From: an uncultured Rhodobacter sp.
Lineage (GTDB): Bacteria > Pseudomonadota > Alphaproteobacteria > Rhodobacterales > Rhodobacteraceae
Assembly: GCA_945952585.1 (NCBI GenBank)
Contig: CAMFII010000002.1
Coordinates: 186,001 to 250,000, forward strand
DNA length: 64,000 nucleotides
Direction of reading: 5' to 3'
This document shows, in pieces, positions 25,938-35,900 of the stretch. A program made the position numbers and the translations under genes. Position 1 is the first letter of the stretch; each line of letters begins with the position of its first letter. Under the pieces are notes generated by a model. The model was given only the letters and a program-made list of their open reading frames with translations, was not told the DNA's origin and did no database searches.

Positions 25938-26265
25938 CGCTGACGCGGACCTTCGGTTCCCCGTGCAGCCTCAGCCAGGATCAGCTTCTCCAGCGTCAGG
26001 TCAGAGACGGCCTTCCGGAGACGCTCCCTCGCCATTGGGCTCGAACCAATGGCGCCACAATGGCTCGATCCTTCTCCAGCTCCTTCAGCCGCTTCACCTG
26101 GTCGGTCTTCAGGCCGCCGAACTCCTTCCGCCACCGATAGTAGGTGAACTGCGTCACGCCGATCGACCGCACGGCCTCCGAGACCGGCCGGCCCTGCGAC
26201 ACCAACACGTCTACCTGCCGGAGCTTCGCGACGATCTCCTCCGGCTTGTGCTTCTTCTGGGGCAT
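25928..26265 (-). pseudogene. IS3-family OrfA (HTH_Tnp_1), disrupted by a frameshifting insertion
   Basis: OrfA starts at the ATG 26265 behind 'ggaggacgaagga' with 'MPQKKHKPEEIVAKLRQ' and a normal helix-turn-helix ('VTQFTYYRWRKEFGG'). After 'VKRLKELEK' the frame diverts into an unrelated tail ending at 25996. The expected continuation 'ERLRKAVSDLTLEKLILAE' is present in another frame down to 25928. Between them lies extra DNA of roughly 38 bp containing a 7-bp inverted repeat. A second short in-frame insertion of about 7 codons precedes the C-terminal 'NF'. The expected sequence is from memory of the family, so insert lengths are estimates. Confidence 0.78.
26032..26052. repeat. Palindrome inside the OrfA-disrupting insertion
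   Basis: CCATTGG (26032-26038) and CCAATGG (26046-26052) are perfect inverted repeats separated by 7 bp, within the extra DNA that breaks OrfA. The hexamer-like 'ggctcga' recurs at 26062-26068, so the insert also has internal direct repetition. Confidence 0.6.
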
Positions 26266-26325
26266 TCCTTCGTCCTCCATCTGGCTCAAAAGCCTACTTC
26301 AGGGAGGACCACTTTTCAGGGGGCA

Positions 26326-26329
26326 GGCC
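26326..26329. repeat. Right copy of 4-bp target-site duplication (GGCC)
   Basis: Matches the four bases at 25005-25008 on the other side of the IS3-family element. Confidence 0.55.
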
Positions 26330-27495
26330 AGCGCAAGGAGCATGCGGCGCTCAAGGCGTTCATGGAGCGGATGCCGTTTGCCGTGCCGCTCGACCAGCCG
26401 GTGCGGGCGCTGGCGGCGGGCGAGAAGCAAAAGCTCGAGATCCTGAAGCAGCTCTATCTCGGTCGGCGGTTCCTGATCCTCGACGAGCCGACCTCGGTCC
26501 TGACGCCGGACGAGGCGGACGAGGTGCTGGGCCATGTCCGGGGCCTGTGTGAAAAGGGCGAGATCTCGGTCCTGATGATCAGCCACAAATTCCGCGAAGT
26601 GACGTCCTTCGCCGACGATGTCTCGGTCCTGCGGAGGGGCAAGCTGGTGGGGCAGGGCCGGGTGGCGGACCTGAGCCATGCCGACATGGCGAAGATGATG
26701 ATCGGCTCCGATGTTCCCATGGCCGCCACGGCGCGGGCCGGAACGGCCGGGGTGCCGGTCCTCGAAGTCGACAACGTCCGTACGCGCGACCGATCCGGCC
26801 TGAAAGAGATCGCGATCGAGGGGCTGACGGTGCGCGCGGGCGAGATCGTCGGCGTCGCAGGCATCTCGGGCAATGGCCAGATGGAGCTGATGGAGATCCT
26901 GACCGGCCAGCGCGGGCTTGAGGCGGGCACGATCAGGGTCAAGGGTGCCCCCTACAATGCCAGCCGGACCGAAGCGCGCATCCGCGCCGTCCGCTACCTG
27001 CCGGAAGAGCCGCTGCGCAATGCCTGTGCGCCGAAGATGACCGTGGCCGAAAACATCGGCTTTCGCAGCTTCGACCAGAATGGCAAGGGCACGCGGTTCT
27101 GGCTGAAAGGGCGCGAGATCCGGGCGCGGGCGAATGAGCTGGTTCAGGATTTCAAGGTGAAGACGACCTCGGTCGATGCCCCCATCGCTGCCTTGTCCGG
27201 CGGCAATGTCCAGCGTGCGGTGCTGGCGCGGGAACTGACGGGCGAGGTGGACCTGCTGGTCATCTCGAATCCCTGTTTTGGCCTCGATTTCTCTGCCGTG
27301 GCCGAGATCCGGGCGCGGATCGTCGCGGCGCGGAACCGGGGCGCGGCGGTGCTGCTGATGAGCGAGGATCTGGACGAGATCCTGGAACTGTCGGACCGGG
27401 TTCTGGTCATGTCCGAGGGACGCATCGCCTATGCCGTGGATGCGGCGCAGGCGGATATCGCGACCATCGGCCACCATATGGGGGGACATGCCTGA
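26326..27495 (+). pseudogene. 5'-truncated ABC ATPase of the sugar/nucleoside (BMP/RbsA) class
   Basis: The duplicated ATPase architecture of simple-sugar and nucleoside importers is visible, but the first domain lacks its Walker A half. It begins just before the signature-like 'LAAGEKQKLEILKQLYLG', Walker B 'FLILDEPTSVLTPDE' and H-loop 'LMISHKFREV'. The second domain is complete, with the atypical Walker A 'GISGNGQMEL', signature '[10 protein letters not shown]' and '[11 protein letters not shown]'. About 390 codons remain. The remainder abuts the IS3-family element; no start codon with a good ribosome-binding site is seen. The stop overlaps the next gene (TGATG), showing it was once part of that operon. 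Binding-protein and permease genes are absent here. Confidence 0.85.
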
Positions 27496-28163
27496 TGGCC
27501 GAGATTGCGGCCGCCCGGCCCTTTCCCTTCTGCTTCGATCCGGCGACGACGGCGCTGATCGTCATCGACATGCAGCGCGACTTCATCGAACCTGGCGGCT
27601 TCGGTGCGGCACTTGGCAATGACGTGTCGGTGCTGGAGGCCATCGTCCCGACCGTGGCCACCCTGATCGACGGTTTCCGTGCCGCGGACCTTCCGGTGAT
27701 TCACACCCGTGAATGCCACCGCCCCGATCTTTCCGACTGTCCGCCCGCCAAACGCGAGCGCGGCAAGCCTTCGCTGCGCATCGGCGATCCGGGGCCAATG
27801 GGCCGCATCCTGATCGCCGGTGAACCCGGGGCCGAGATCGTGCCACAGCTGTTGCCGGTCGCAGGCGAAATCGTCATCGACAAGCCGGGGAAGGGGGCCT
27901 TCTACGCCACGAGCCTTGGCGATGATCTGACCCGTCTGAACATCCGCACGCTGGTCTTCGCCGGGGTCACGACCGAGGTCTGCGTCCAGACCACGATGCG
28001 CGAGGCCAATGACCGCGGCTTCGACTGCCTGCTGGCCGAAGATGCGACCGAAAGCTACTTTCCCGAGTTCAAGGAAGCCGCGCTGCAGATGATCCGGGCG
28101 CAGGGCGCAATCGTTGGCTGGACGGCGACGACGGCCGAGATCGTGGACGCCCTTGATGATTGA
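27495..28163 (+). CDS. Isochorismatase-like cysteine hydrolase (possible biuret/carbamoyl-amide hydrolase)
   Basis: 222-aa cysteine hydrolase. The catalytic triad of the superfamily is visible: Asp25 ('IVIDMQRDF'), Lys130 ('[10 protein letters not shown]') and Cys163 ('[15 protein letters not shown]', with the cis-peptide before the Cys). '[21 protein letters not shown]' resembles the substrate loop of biuret and ureidoacrylate amidohydrolases more than that of isochorismatases. It overlaps the truncated ABC ATPase by one base and the cupin gene by 8 bp. Biuret hydrolase activity would make allophanate, the substrate of the hydrolase encoded at the end of the neighbouring operon. That link is inference. 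Confidence 0.85.
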   Translation: MAEIAAARPFPFCFDPATTALIVIDMQRDFIEPGGFGAALGNDVSVLEAIVPTVATLIDGFRAADLPVIHTRECHRPDLSDCPPAKRERGKPSLRIGDPGPMGRILIAGEPGAEIVPQLLPVAGEIVIDKPGKGAFYATSLGDDLTRLNIRTLVFAGVTTEVCVQTTMREANDRGFDCLLAEDATESYFPEFKEAALQMIRAQGAIVGWTATTAEIVDALDD

Positions 28164-28500
28164 TCCGCTGCTTTACGCGGGGCTCGCCTCGGGCGGATGG
28201 GCAAGTCTTCCGTTCCAGCCATTTCGTCACGGGGTCGAAATCTGCCCGCTCTGCGACGGCTATCCCTCGGTCGCGCTGCTGCGCTATGCGCCCGGCGCCT
28301 CGGTGCCCCGCCACCGGCATGCGGGGATGGAGACCATTCTGGTTCTGGAAGGCGCGCAGAGCGATGAGCACGGCGACTATGCTGCCGGTGCGCTGGTCAT
28401 CAATCCCGAGGGCAGCATCCACTCCGTCTGGTCGACCCCCGGTTGCGTCGTGCTGATTCAGTGGCAGCGCCCGGTGGAGTTCGTCGGAGAAGATCCTTGA
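28156..28500 (+). CDS. Small cupin protein (ChrR-cupin-like)
   Basis: 114-aa single-domain cupin. The first metal-binding motif is '[10 protein letters not shown]' with the following Glu, and the second His is in '[11 protein letters not shown]'. It overlaps the cysteine hydrolase by 8 bp and is the last gene of that unit. It could be a ligand-binding accessory protein or small dioxygenase-like enzyme; no function is assignable. Confidence 0.82.
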   Translation: MIDPLLYAGLASGGWASLPFQPFRHGVEICPLCDGYPSVALLRYAPGASVPRHRHAGMETILVLEGAQSDEHGDYAAGALVINPEGSIHSVWSTPGCVVLIQWQRPVEFVGEDP

Positions 28501-28654
28501 CCGCGCGCGGGACCGTCCACGGCTGGATCTGGCTCAATAAGCAGGCGGCGTCGATGAAAAGCGCCGAGAAATGCGGCAGGCCCGGCCTCGGGCAGGTCGA
28601 GCGCCGACATATTCTTGGCTCGGGTGGGCTCAGGTCGGATCAAGGTCACCATGA
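28501..28654. other. Intergenic region before the guanidine riboswitch
   Basis: About 150 bp without a supported gene. It must contain the promoter of the guanidine operon, but no convincing -35/-10 pair stands out. A leftward frame here ('MSALDLPEAGPAAFLGAFH') lacks support. Confidence 0.4.
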
Positions 28655-28769
28655 GTTGGCGGCTAGGGTTCCGGCGCTGAACGGCGTGACTGGTCCGAGA
28701 GCTGCCACCGGCGGGGGGAGAAATCCCCGCCTGGCGCACGGCGGGACAAAAACCCGGGAGACCTCGTAA
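28655..28769 (+). promoter_or_regulatory. Guanidine-I riboswitch (ykkC class) aptamer
   Basis: The conserved blocks of the guanidine-I/ykkC aptamer appear in order: 'ggctagggttccg' (28661-28673), 'gactggtccgagagc' (28688-28702), a variable GC-rich hairpin (ggcgggg/ccccgcc-like, 28710-28732), 'cacggcggga' (28737-28746) and 'aaaacccgggaga' (28749-28761). The family binds free guanidinium and switches on efflux or degradation genes. It lies 60-80 nt upstream of the binding-protein start of the operon below. Ends are approximate; the block identities are strong. Confidence 0.95.
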
Positions 28770-28773
28770 AGCC

Positions 28774-28825
28774 AAGGGATTGGCGGCGCGATGGTTCCGA
28801 CAATCCCCTTTAACGCCGAAAGGGA
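28774..28825 (+). promoter_or_regulatory. Candidate expression platform masking the Shine-Dalgarno sequence
   Basis: CCCTTT (28806-28811) can pair with AAAGGG (28819-28824), which includes the ribosome-binding site 8 nt before the ATG at 28833. The same segment, AATCCCCTT (28802-28810), can instead pair with AAGGGATT (28774-28781) just downstream of the aptamer, leaving the site free. A third option is the local hairpin GCCAA/TTGGC (28771-28784). No U-rich terminator is visible. This suggests translational switching. Confidence 0.55.
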
Positions 28826-28832
28826 CACCAGA

Positions 28833-29903
28833 ATGTCGATCTGCCGTCGAACCGCGCTTGCCACGCTGACCGCCCTGGCCGTTCTGGCCGTTGCCGATCC
28901 CGGCCTTGCCGAGCCTAAGAAGGACTTCAAGGTCGCCTGGTCGATCTATGTCGGCTGGATGCCCTGGGGCTATGCCGCCGACACCGGGATCGTCAAGAAA
29001 TGGGCCGACAAGTACGGCATCACCATCGAGGTGACCCAGTTCAACGACTATGTCGAGTCGATCAACCAGTACACCGCCGGCGCCTATGATGCGGTGACCG
29101 TCACCAACATGGATGCGCTGTCGATCCCCTCGGCGGGGGGCGTGGATACGACCGCGGTCATCGTCGGCGATTTCTCGGCGGGCAATGACGCGGTGATCCT
29201 GAAAGACGGCGCGACGCTGACCGACATCAAGGGCCGCGACGTGAACCTCGTGGAATTCTCGGTCTCGCATTACCTGCTGGCCCGTGCGCTTGAAAGCGTG
29301 GGCATGTCCGAGCAGGACGTGAAGGTCGTGAACACCGCCGACCCGGACATGGTCGGCGCCTTCCAGACGCCGGACGTCACCGCGATGGTCACCTGGAACC
29401 CGATGGTGTCCGAGATCGTGAAACTGCCGGGCGCGACCAAGGTCTTCGACAGCAGCCAGATCCCGGGCGAGATCATCGACCTCATGGTCGCCAACACCCA
29501 GGTGCTGGCCGACAACCCGGACTTCGGCAAGGCGCTGGCGGGCATCTGGTATGACACCGTTACAGTCATGGCCTCGGACACGCCGGAGGGGGCCGCGGCG
29601 CGGGCGGCGATGGGCGCGTCCTCGGGCACTGACCAGGCAGGGTTCGAGGATCAGCTGGCGGCAACGAAGCTCTTCGCCAAGCCGGCGGACGCCGTAGCCT
29701 TCGTGACCTCGCCCGACCTCGAGAAGACCATGGACCATGTCCGGGGCTTCCTGTTCGACAAGGGCCTGCTTGGCTCCGGCGCACCCTCGGCGGACGTGAT
29801 CGGGATCGAACTGCCGGGCGGCAAGGTGCTGGGCGACAACGGCAACGTGAAGCTGCGCTTCAGCGACACCTACATGAAAATGGCCGCCGACGGCGCGCTC
29901 TGA
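28833..29903 (+). CDS. Guanidine-operon ABC transporter substrate-binding protein
   Basis: 356-aa periplasmic solute-binding protein of the NitT/TauT type usually labelled 'putative urea ABC transporter'. A Sec signal (residues about 1-26, ending 'DPGLA') precedes 'FKVAWSIYVGWMPWGYAADTG', whose aromatic residues suit a small planar cation, and 'VTVTNMDALSIPSAGGVDTT'. First gene behind the guanidine riboswitch, with 'aaaggga' 8 bp before the ATG. The ligand is therefore more probably guanidine than urea (inference from regulation and operon). Confidence 0.92.
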   Translation: MSICRRTALATLTALAVLAVADPGLAEPKKDFKVAWSIYVGWMPWGYAADTGIVKKWADKYGITIEVTQFNDYVESINQYTAGAYDAVTVTNMDALSIPSAGGVDTTAVIVGDFSAGNDAVILKDGATLTDIKGRDVNLVEFSVSHYLLARALESVGMSEQDVKVVNTADPDMVGAFQTPDVTAMVTWNPMVSEIVKLPGATKVFDSSQIPGEIIDLMVANTQVLADNPDFGKALAGIWYDTVTVMASDTPEGAAARAAMGASSGTDQAGFEDQLAATKLFAKPADAVAFVTSPDLEKTMDHVRGFLFDKGLLGSGAPSADVIGIELPGGKVLGDNGNVKLRFSDTYMKMAADGAL

Positions 29904-29918
29904 GCGGCGGAGAGACCG

Positions 29919-30733
29919 ATGCGCTGGATCAACCGGCGGCCGTCGCGAGGGGCCACCCTTGCGCTGCAGTGCCTGCCTTTCGCCCTGCTGATCATCGCCT
30001 ACCTGATCGGCTCGGCGATCCGGTTGGAGGCCAATCCGAACGACAAGCTGCTGCCGTCGCTTGCGACGCTGGCGGACACGGTCAACCGGATGGCGTTCCA
30101 GCCCGATCCGCGCACCGGGGATTACCTGCTGTGGTCCGATACGGCGGCGAGCCTCTGGCGGCTGTTCGCGGGGCTTGGCATCTCGACTGTCCTCGCGCTG
30201 GTCGTGGGCCTGCTGATCGGCCTCTTGCCGTTGATGCGCGCGACGCTTGCGCCCTTCGTCGCCTTCGTCTCGATGGTGCCGCCGCTCGCGCTTCTGCCGA
30301 TCCTGTTCATCGTCATGGGGCTGGGCGAGGCGTCGAAGATCGCGCTGATCGTGATCGGGGTCGCGCCGATCCTGATCCGCGACCTGTCGCTGTCGGCCCT
30401 TGCCCTGCCGCGCGAGCAGATCGTCAAGGCCGAGACGCTTTCGGCCTCGACCTGGCTGATCGGGCTGCGGGTGGTGCTGCCACAGGTGCTTCCGCGCCTG
30501 CTGACCAGCCTGCGCCTGCAACTGGGGCCGGCATTCCTGTTCCTGATCGCAGCCGAGGCGATTTCGGCCGAATCCGGTCTCGGCTACCGGATCTTCCTGG
30601 TCCGCCGTTATCTGTCGATGGACGTGATCTTTCCCTATGTCGCCTGGATCACGCTTCTGGCCGTGGTCGGCGACCGGCTGATCGACCTTCTCCGCCGCCG
30701 CGCCTTTCCCTGGTCGGAACTGGAGGGCGCGCG

Positions 30734-30737
<4 letters not shown>
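29919..30737 (+). CDS. Guanidine-operon ABC transporter permease
   Basis: 272-aa BPD_transp_1 permease of the NitT/TauT type. An N-terminal helix (about 12-34), helices at about 82-105 and 108-153, the EAA loop 'LPREQIVKAETLSASTWLIG' followed by 'VLPQVLPRLLTSL', and a C-terminal helix 'YVAWITLLAVVGDRLIDLL' are visible. ATG at 29919 follows 'gcggagaga'. It overlaps the ATPase gene by 4 bases (ATGA). Forms the membrane channel with a homodimer of itself, since only one permease gene is present. Confidence 0.93.
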
Positions 30738-31549
<812 letters not shown>

Positions 31550-31565
31550 TCAACAGGACAGACAG

Positions 31566-32366
31566 ATGCTCCACACCCCCCGCAGCCCAGACCAGATCGC
31601 CGCCGACCGCGCCCGCTATGAGGAGCATCAGCGGCGTGGCTTGGACTTCGCGCCGAAGGCTCTGCCGGGCCCGAGTCCGGTTCCGGCACCCGATCCCGAC
31701 CCTTCGCGCATCTTGCAGACAGAGGTGATCCCTGGCGGCTGGTACTGGCCGGCCCGGCTGGCGGCGGGGGAGGTGTTGCGCGTGTCGGTCGCGGGGACCG
31801 GCAAGAGTGTCGGCCTTGCCGCATGGTCAGCGCGCGACCCGTCCGAGCGGATGAACCTGCCCGACACGGTCAAGGTCCAGTGGACGACCGAGTTGCGCAA
31901 GGGACGGGTGATCTTCTCGGACATGGGCCGGGTGATGCTGTCGATCACCGAGGACAGTTCCGGCGCCCATGATGCGCTCACCGGCGGGTCCTCACCCGCG
32001 ACCGTCGCTGACCCCAAGGCGCGCAACCAGCGCGACAACATGGTGCTGGCGGCGGCCAAGCTGGGGCTAGACCGCCGCGACCTGCCAGCGGTGCTGACGC
32101 TGTTCGCCCCCGTCCGGGTCGATGCCGAGGGGCGCTTCGGCTGGCGCGGCGCGCTCCTCTCGGGGCAGGACTGGGTCGAGCTTCGAGCCGAGATGGACCT
32201 GCTGATCGCGCTGTCGAACACCCGCCATCCGCTCGATCCGGCGACGGGACCGGAACCGACGGTGACCGCAACGCGCCTTGCCGCGCGGCCCGTGCCCGCC
32301 GACGACCTCTGCCGCACCGCCACCGCCGAGGCGATCCGCGGCTTTGAAAACAACGCCCGGGGCTGA
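31566..32366 (+). CDS. DUF1989 protein, larger carboxyguanidine deiminase subunit (formerly urea carboxylase-associated protein)
   Basis: 266-aa DUF1989 protein; characterised homologues form a heteromeric carboxyguanidine deiminase (CgdAB) that converts carboxyguanidine to allophanate. Typical stretches are 'EVIPGGWYWPARLAAGEVLRV', 'AAWSARDPSERMNLPDTVKVQWT', 'FSDMGRVMLSITEDSSGAHD' and 'DLLIALSNTRHPLDP'. ATG at 31566 follows 'aacaggaca'. Its smaller paralogue is 10 bp downstream. Which subunit is called A or B is not decided here. Older annotations attach this family to urea metabolism, but the upstream guanidine riboswitch argues for the deiminase role. Confidence 0.9.
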   Translation: MLHTPRSPDQIAADRARYEEHQRRGLDFAPKALPGPSPVPAPDPDPSRILQTEVIPGGWYWPARLAAGEVLRVSVAGTGKSVGLAAWSARDPSERMNLPDTVKVQWTTELRKGRVIFSDMGRVMLSITEDSSGAHDALTGGSSPATVADPKARNQRDNMVLAAAKLGLDRRDLPAVLTLFAPVRVDAEGRFGWRGALLSGQDWVELRAEMDLLIALSNTRHPLDPATGPEPTVTATRLAARPVPADDLCRTATAEAIRGFENNARG

Positions 32367-32376
32367 GGGGACCATC

Positions 32377-32970
32377 ATGCAGATTCACGAGATTCCCGCC
32401 GAGAAGCCCTGGTCGGGCCTTGTCCGCAAGGGCCAGACCATCCGCATCGAGGACAGCTACGGCCAGCAGGCGATCGACACGATCTTCTACAACGCCGACG
32501 ACTTTGGCGAGCGCTACTCCAACCAGGAGACGATGCGCACGAACGGCATCGCCTATATCTCGACCGGGGCAAAGGTCGTCTCGTCCGAGGGGCGGGTGAT
32601 GCTGACCGTCACCGCCGACACGTCCGGGAGGCACGACACTTCGGCTGGCTGCTGTTCCTGCGAGTCTAACACAGTGCGTTTCGGGCATGAGACGCGCTAC
32701 CTGCACGCCTGCCGCGAGAACTTCCTTCTGGAACTGGCCCGCCACGGCCTGTCGAAGCGGGACATCGTGCCGAACATCAACTTCTTCATGAATGTCCCGA
32801 TCAGCCCGAACGGCGCGATGACGATCGACGACGGCATCTCGTCCCCCGGGGACCATGTGGAGCTGAAGGCCGAGATGGACGTGCTCTGCGTCATCTCGAA
32901 CTGCCCGCAGATCAACAACCCCTGCAACGGTTTCGACCCGACGCCGATCCGCGTCATCATCCGGGACTGA
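32377..32970 (+). CDS. DUF1989 protein, smaller carboxyguanidine deiminase subunit
   Basis: 197-aa DUF1989 paralogue of the preceding protein. It has 'SYGQQAIDTIFYNADDFGERY', 'GRVMLTVTADTSGRHDTSAG' and the Cys-rich 'GCCSCESNTVRFG' and 'LCVISNCPQINNPCNG', which could bind zinc. 'NINFFMNVPISPNG' and 'VELKAEMDVL' are family-typical. With its partner it should supply the deiminase step between the carboxylase and allophanate hydrolase. ATG at 32377 follows 'ctgagggga'; the carboxylase gene starts 5 bp after its stop. Confidence 0.92.
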   Translation: MQIHEIPAEKPWSGLVRKGQTIRIEDSYGQQAIDTIFYNADDFGERYSNQETMRTNGIAYISTGAKVVSSEGRVMLTVTADTSGRHDTSAGCCSCESNTVRFGHETRYLHACRENFLLELARHGLSKRDIVPNINFFMNVPISPNGAMTIDDGISSPGDHVELKAEMDVLCVISNCPQINNPCNGFDPTPIRVIIRD

Positions 32971-32975
32971 GGCCG

Positions 32976-35900
32976 ATGTTTCGCAAGGTCCTTGTCGCGA
33001 ACCGCGGCGAAATCGCGGTGCGGGTGATCCGCACATTGAAGCGGATGGGGATCGCCTCGGTCGCGGTCCATTCCGATGCCGATCGCTTTTCGATGGCGGT
33101 GCGGATGGCCGACGAGGCGGTGCGGCTCGGTCTGGCCCCGGCATCGGAAAGCTATCTGAACGTCGAGGCCGTGGTGGCGGCTTGCAAGGCGACCGGGGCC
33201 GAGGCGGTGCATCCGGGCTACGGCTTCCTGTCCGAGAATATCGGCTTTGCCGAACGGCTGGCGGCGGAGGGCATCGCCTTCATCGGCCCGCGCCCCGAGC
33301 ATCTGTCGGCCTTCGGGCTGAAGCACACCGCGCGGGAGCTGGCGCAGGCTGCGGGCGTGCCGCTGTTGCCAGGATCGGGCCTGCTGTCCGGGCTGGACGA
33401 GGCTTTGGCCGAGGCCGACCGCATCGGCTATCCGGTGATGCTGAAAAGCACGGCGGGCGGCGGTGGGATCGGGATGCAGCTTTGCGCCGATTCCACCGCT
33501 CTGACCGCAGCCTTCGACGGCGTCCAGCGCATGGCCGGCGCCAGTTTCGGCGATGCGCGCGTGTACCTCGAGCGCTTCGTCGCCGAGGCGCGGCATGTCG
33601 AGGTGCAGGTCTTTGGCGATGGGCAGGGCAGGGTAGTGGCGCTCGGCGAGCGCGACTGTTCGCTCCAGCGCCGGAACCAGAAGGTCATCGAGGAAACGCC
33701 GGCGCCGGGCCTTTCCGACGCGGTGCGGTTGCGGCTGCATCGGGCCGCGACCGATCTCTGCGCCAGCGTCGCCTATGCCTCCGCCGGAACGGTCGAGTTC
33801 ATCTACGACCCGGTGCGCGAGGAAATCTACTTCCTCGAAGTCAACACCCGGCTTCAGGTCGAGCATCCGGTGACCGAGGCCGTCTTCGGCATCGACCTTG
33901 TCGAATGGATGATCCGGCAGGCGGCGGGAGAGATGGTCATTCCGGCGGTCCTACCTCCGTCGCAAGGGGCAGCCATCGAGGCGCGGGTCTATGCCGAGAT
34001 GCCCCATGCCGGGTTCCGGCCGGCGGCGGGCCTTCTGACGGAATTGTCGTTTCCGCCTGGTATTCGCGTGGATGGCTGGGTCGAGACGGGCACCGAGGTG
34101 ACGCCCTTCTACGACCCGATGCTGGCCAAGGTCATCGTCCACGGTCCCGACCGGGCTTCGGCCATCTCAGCGCTCCAGGCCGCGCTGGCGGAAACGCGGC
34201 TGGCGGGGATCGAGACGAACCTTGGCTACCTGCGGGCCATTGCGGCGTCGGACCTTTTCACCTCGGGCCGCGTGGCGACGACGGCGCTCCGCAGCTTGCC
34301 CTTCGTATCCGACGGTATCGAGGTGCTTGCCCCCGGTGCGCAATCGAGCCTGCAGGAGCTTCCAGGTCGCCTTGGCCTTTGGCATGTCGGCGTCCCGCCT
34401 TCCGGTCCGATGGATGCACGGTCCTTCCGCAACGCCAACCGGCTGGTCGGCAATCCTCCCGACACGGCCGCGCTGGAGCTGACCGTGAACGGCCCGACGC
34501 TGCGCTTCCTGACCGCGGCGCGCGTGGCGCTGGCCGGGGCGGCGATGCGGCTTACGCTGGACGGTGAGGATCATGCCGGTCCTGTGGTCGATGTTCCGGC
34601 GGGGGGCGTCCTGACCGTCGGCGGCATCGTCGGTCCGGGGCAACGCGCCTATCTCGCGGTCGCGGGCGGGTTTGCGGCGCCCGAGATCCTCGGTTCACGG
34701 GCTTGTTTCGCGCTCGGGCAGTTCGGCGGTCACGCCACCGGCACGCTCAAGACCGGCGATGTCCTGCATCTTGCGCATGGTCCGACCGGAGGCGTTGCCG
34801 CTCCGGAACCCGCAGACCTGACCCAAGACTGGGATCTCGCCGTCGTCTACGGCCCGCATGGCGCGCCGGATTTCTTCCGGGATGGTGACATCGCAACGCT
34901 GTTCTCGACCCCCTACGAGGTGCATTTCAACTCGGCCCGCACCGGTGTGCGCCTGATCGGACCGGCGCCGGACTGGGCACGGACGGATGGGGGCGAGGCG
35001 GGGCTGCACCCGTCGAACCTGCATGACAATGCCTACGCGATCGGCGCCATCGACTTCACCGGCGACATGCCGATCATCCTTGGCCCCGACGGCCCGAGCC
35101 TTGGCGGCTTCGTCTGCCCGGCGGTGGTGGCGGAGGAGGACTTGTGGAAGATCGGCCAGCTTCGCCCTGGCGATCGCGTCCGGTTCCATCCCGTTGAGCG
35201 ACCCGCCGATCCGGTGGCCGGTCCGGCGGTGGCCCGCGCCGGATCGCCGATCCTTGGCCAGCGCGATGGTGAGGTGCCGGTGGTCTATCGTCGGCAGGGC
35301 GACGCGAACCTGTTGGTCGAGTACGGGCCGATGGCGCTGGACATGGGTCTGAGGCTCCGGGTGCATGTGCTGATGCAGGCGGTGAAAGCCGCCCGGCTGC
35401 CGGTGATCGACCTGACGCCGGGCATCCGTTCGCTCCAGATCCACTACGACCCGGCCCGCATCGCGCGCCCCGACCTTTTGCGCGAATTGGCCGCGATCGA
35501 GGGCCGGCTGCCACCGGCGGATGAGGTTTCGGTGCCCTCGCGCATCGTCCACCTGCCGCTCTCATGGAACGATCCCGACGCCGCGCTGGCGATGCGCAAG
35601 TATCAGGAACTGGTCCGCCCGAACGCTCCATGGTGCCCGTCGAACATCGATTTCATCCGCCGGATCAACGGGCTGGAGGATGAGGACGCGGTCAGGCGCA
35701 TCGTCTTCGATGCCCGCTATCTGGTGCTGGGCCTCGGCGATGTCTATCTCGGCGCGCCGGTGGCGACACCAGTCGATCCGCGCCACCGGCTGGTGACGAC
35801 GAAGTATAACCCGGCCCGAACTTGGACGCCGGAGAATGCCGTCGGCATCGGCGGGGCCTATATGTGCATCTACGGAATGGAGGGGCCGGGCGGCTATCAG

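Larger units (their letters stand above)
25009..26325 (-). mobile_element. IS3-family (IS407-like) insertion sequence, OrfA damaged
   Basis: A 1,317-bp element. Its ends are imperfect inverted repeats: left TGCCCC...GTGGTCC (from 25009) and right, read leftward from 26325, TGCCCCCTGAAAAGTGGTCC. It contains an OrfA-like HTH gene and an OrfB-like DDE integrase in the expected -1 arrangement, both leftward. It is flanked by GGCC on each side. OrfA is interrupted by an extra palindrome-containing segment, so the copy is probably not autonomous. Confidence 0.85.

Noticed and set aside
26326-27495. Treating the ABC ATPase as a functional gene beginning inside the IS
   Set aside because: An open frame continues into the IS, but the Walker A half of the first domain is missing, and the upstream codons are IS sequence read antisense.
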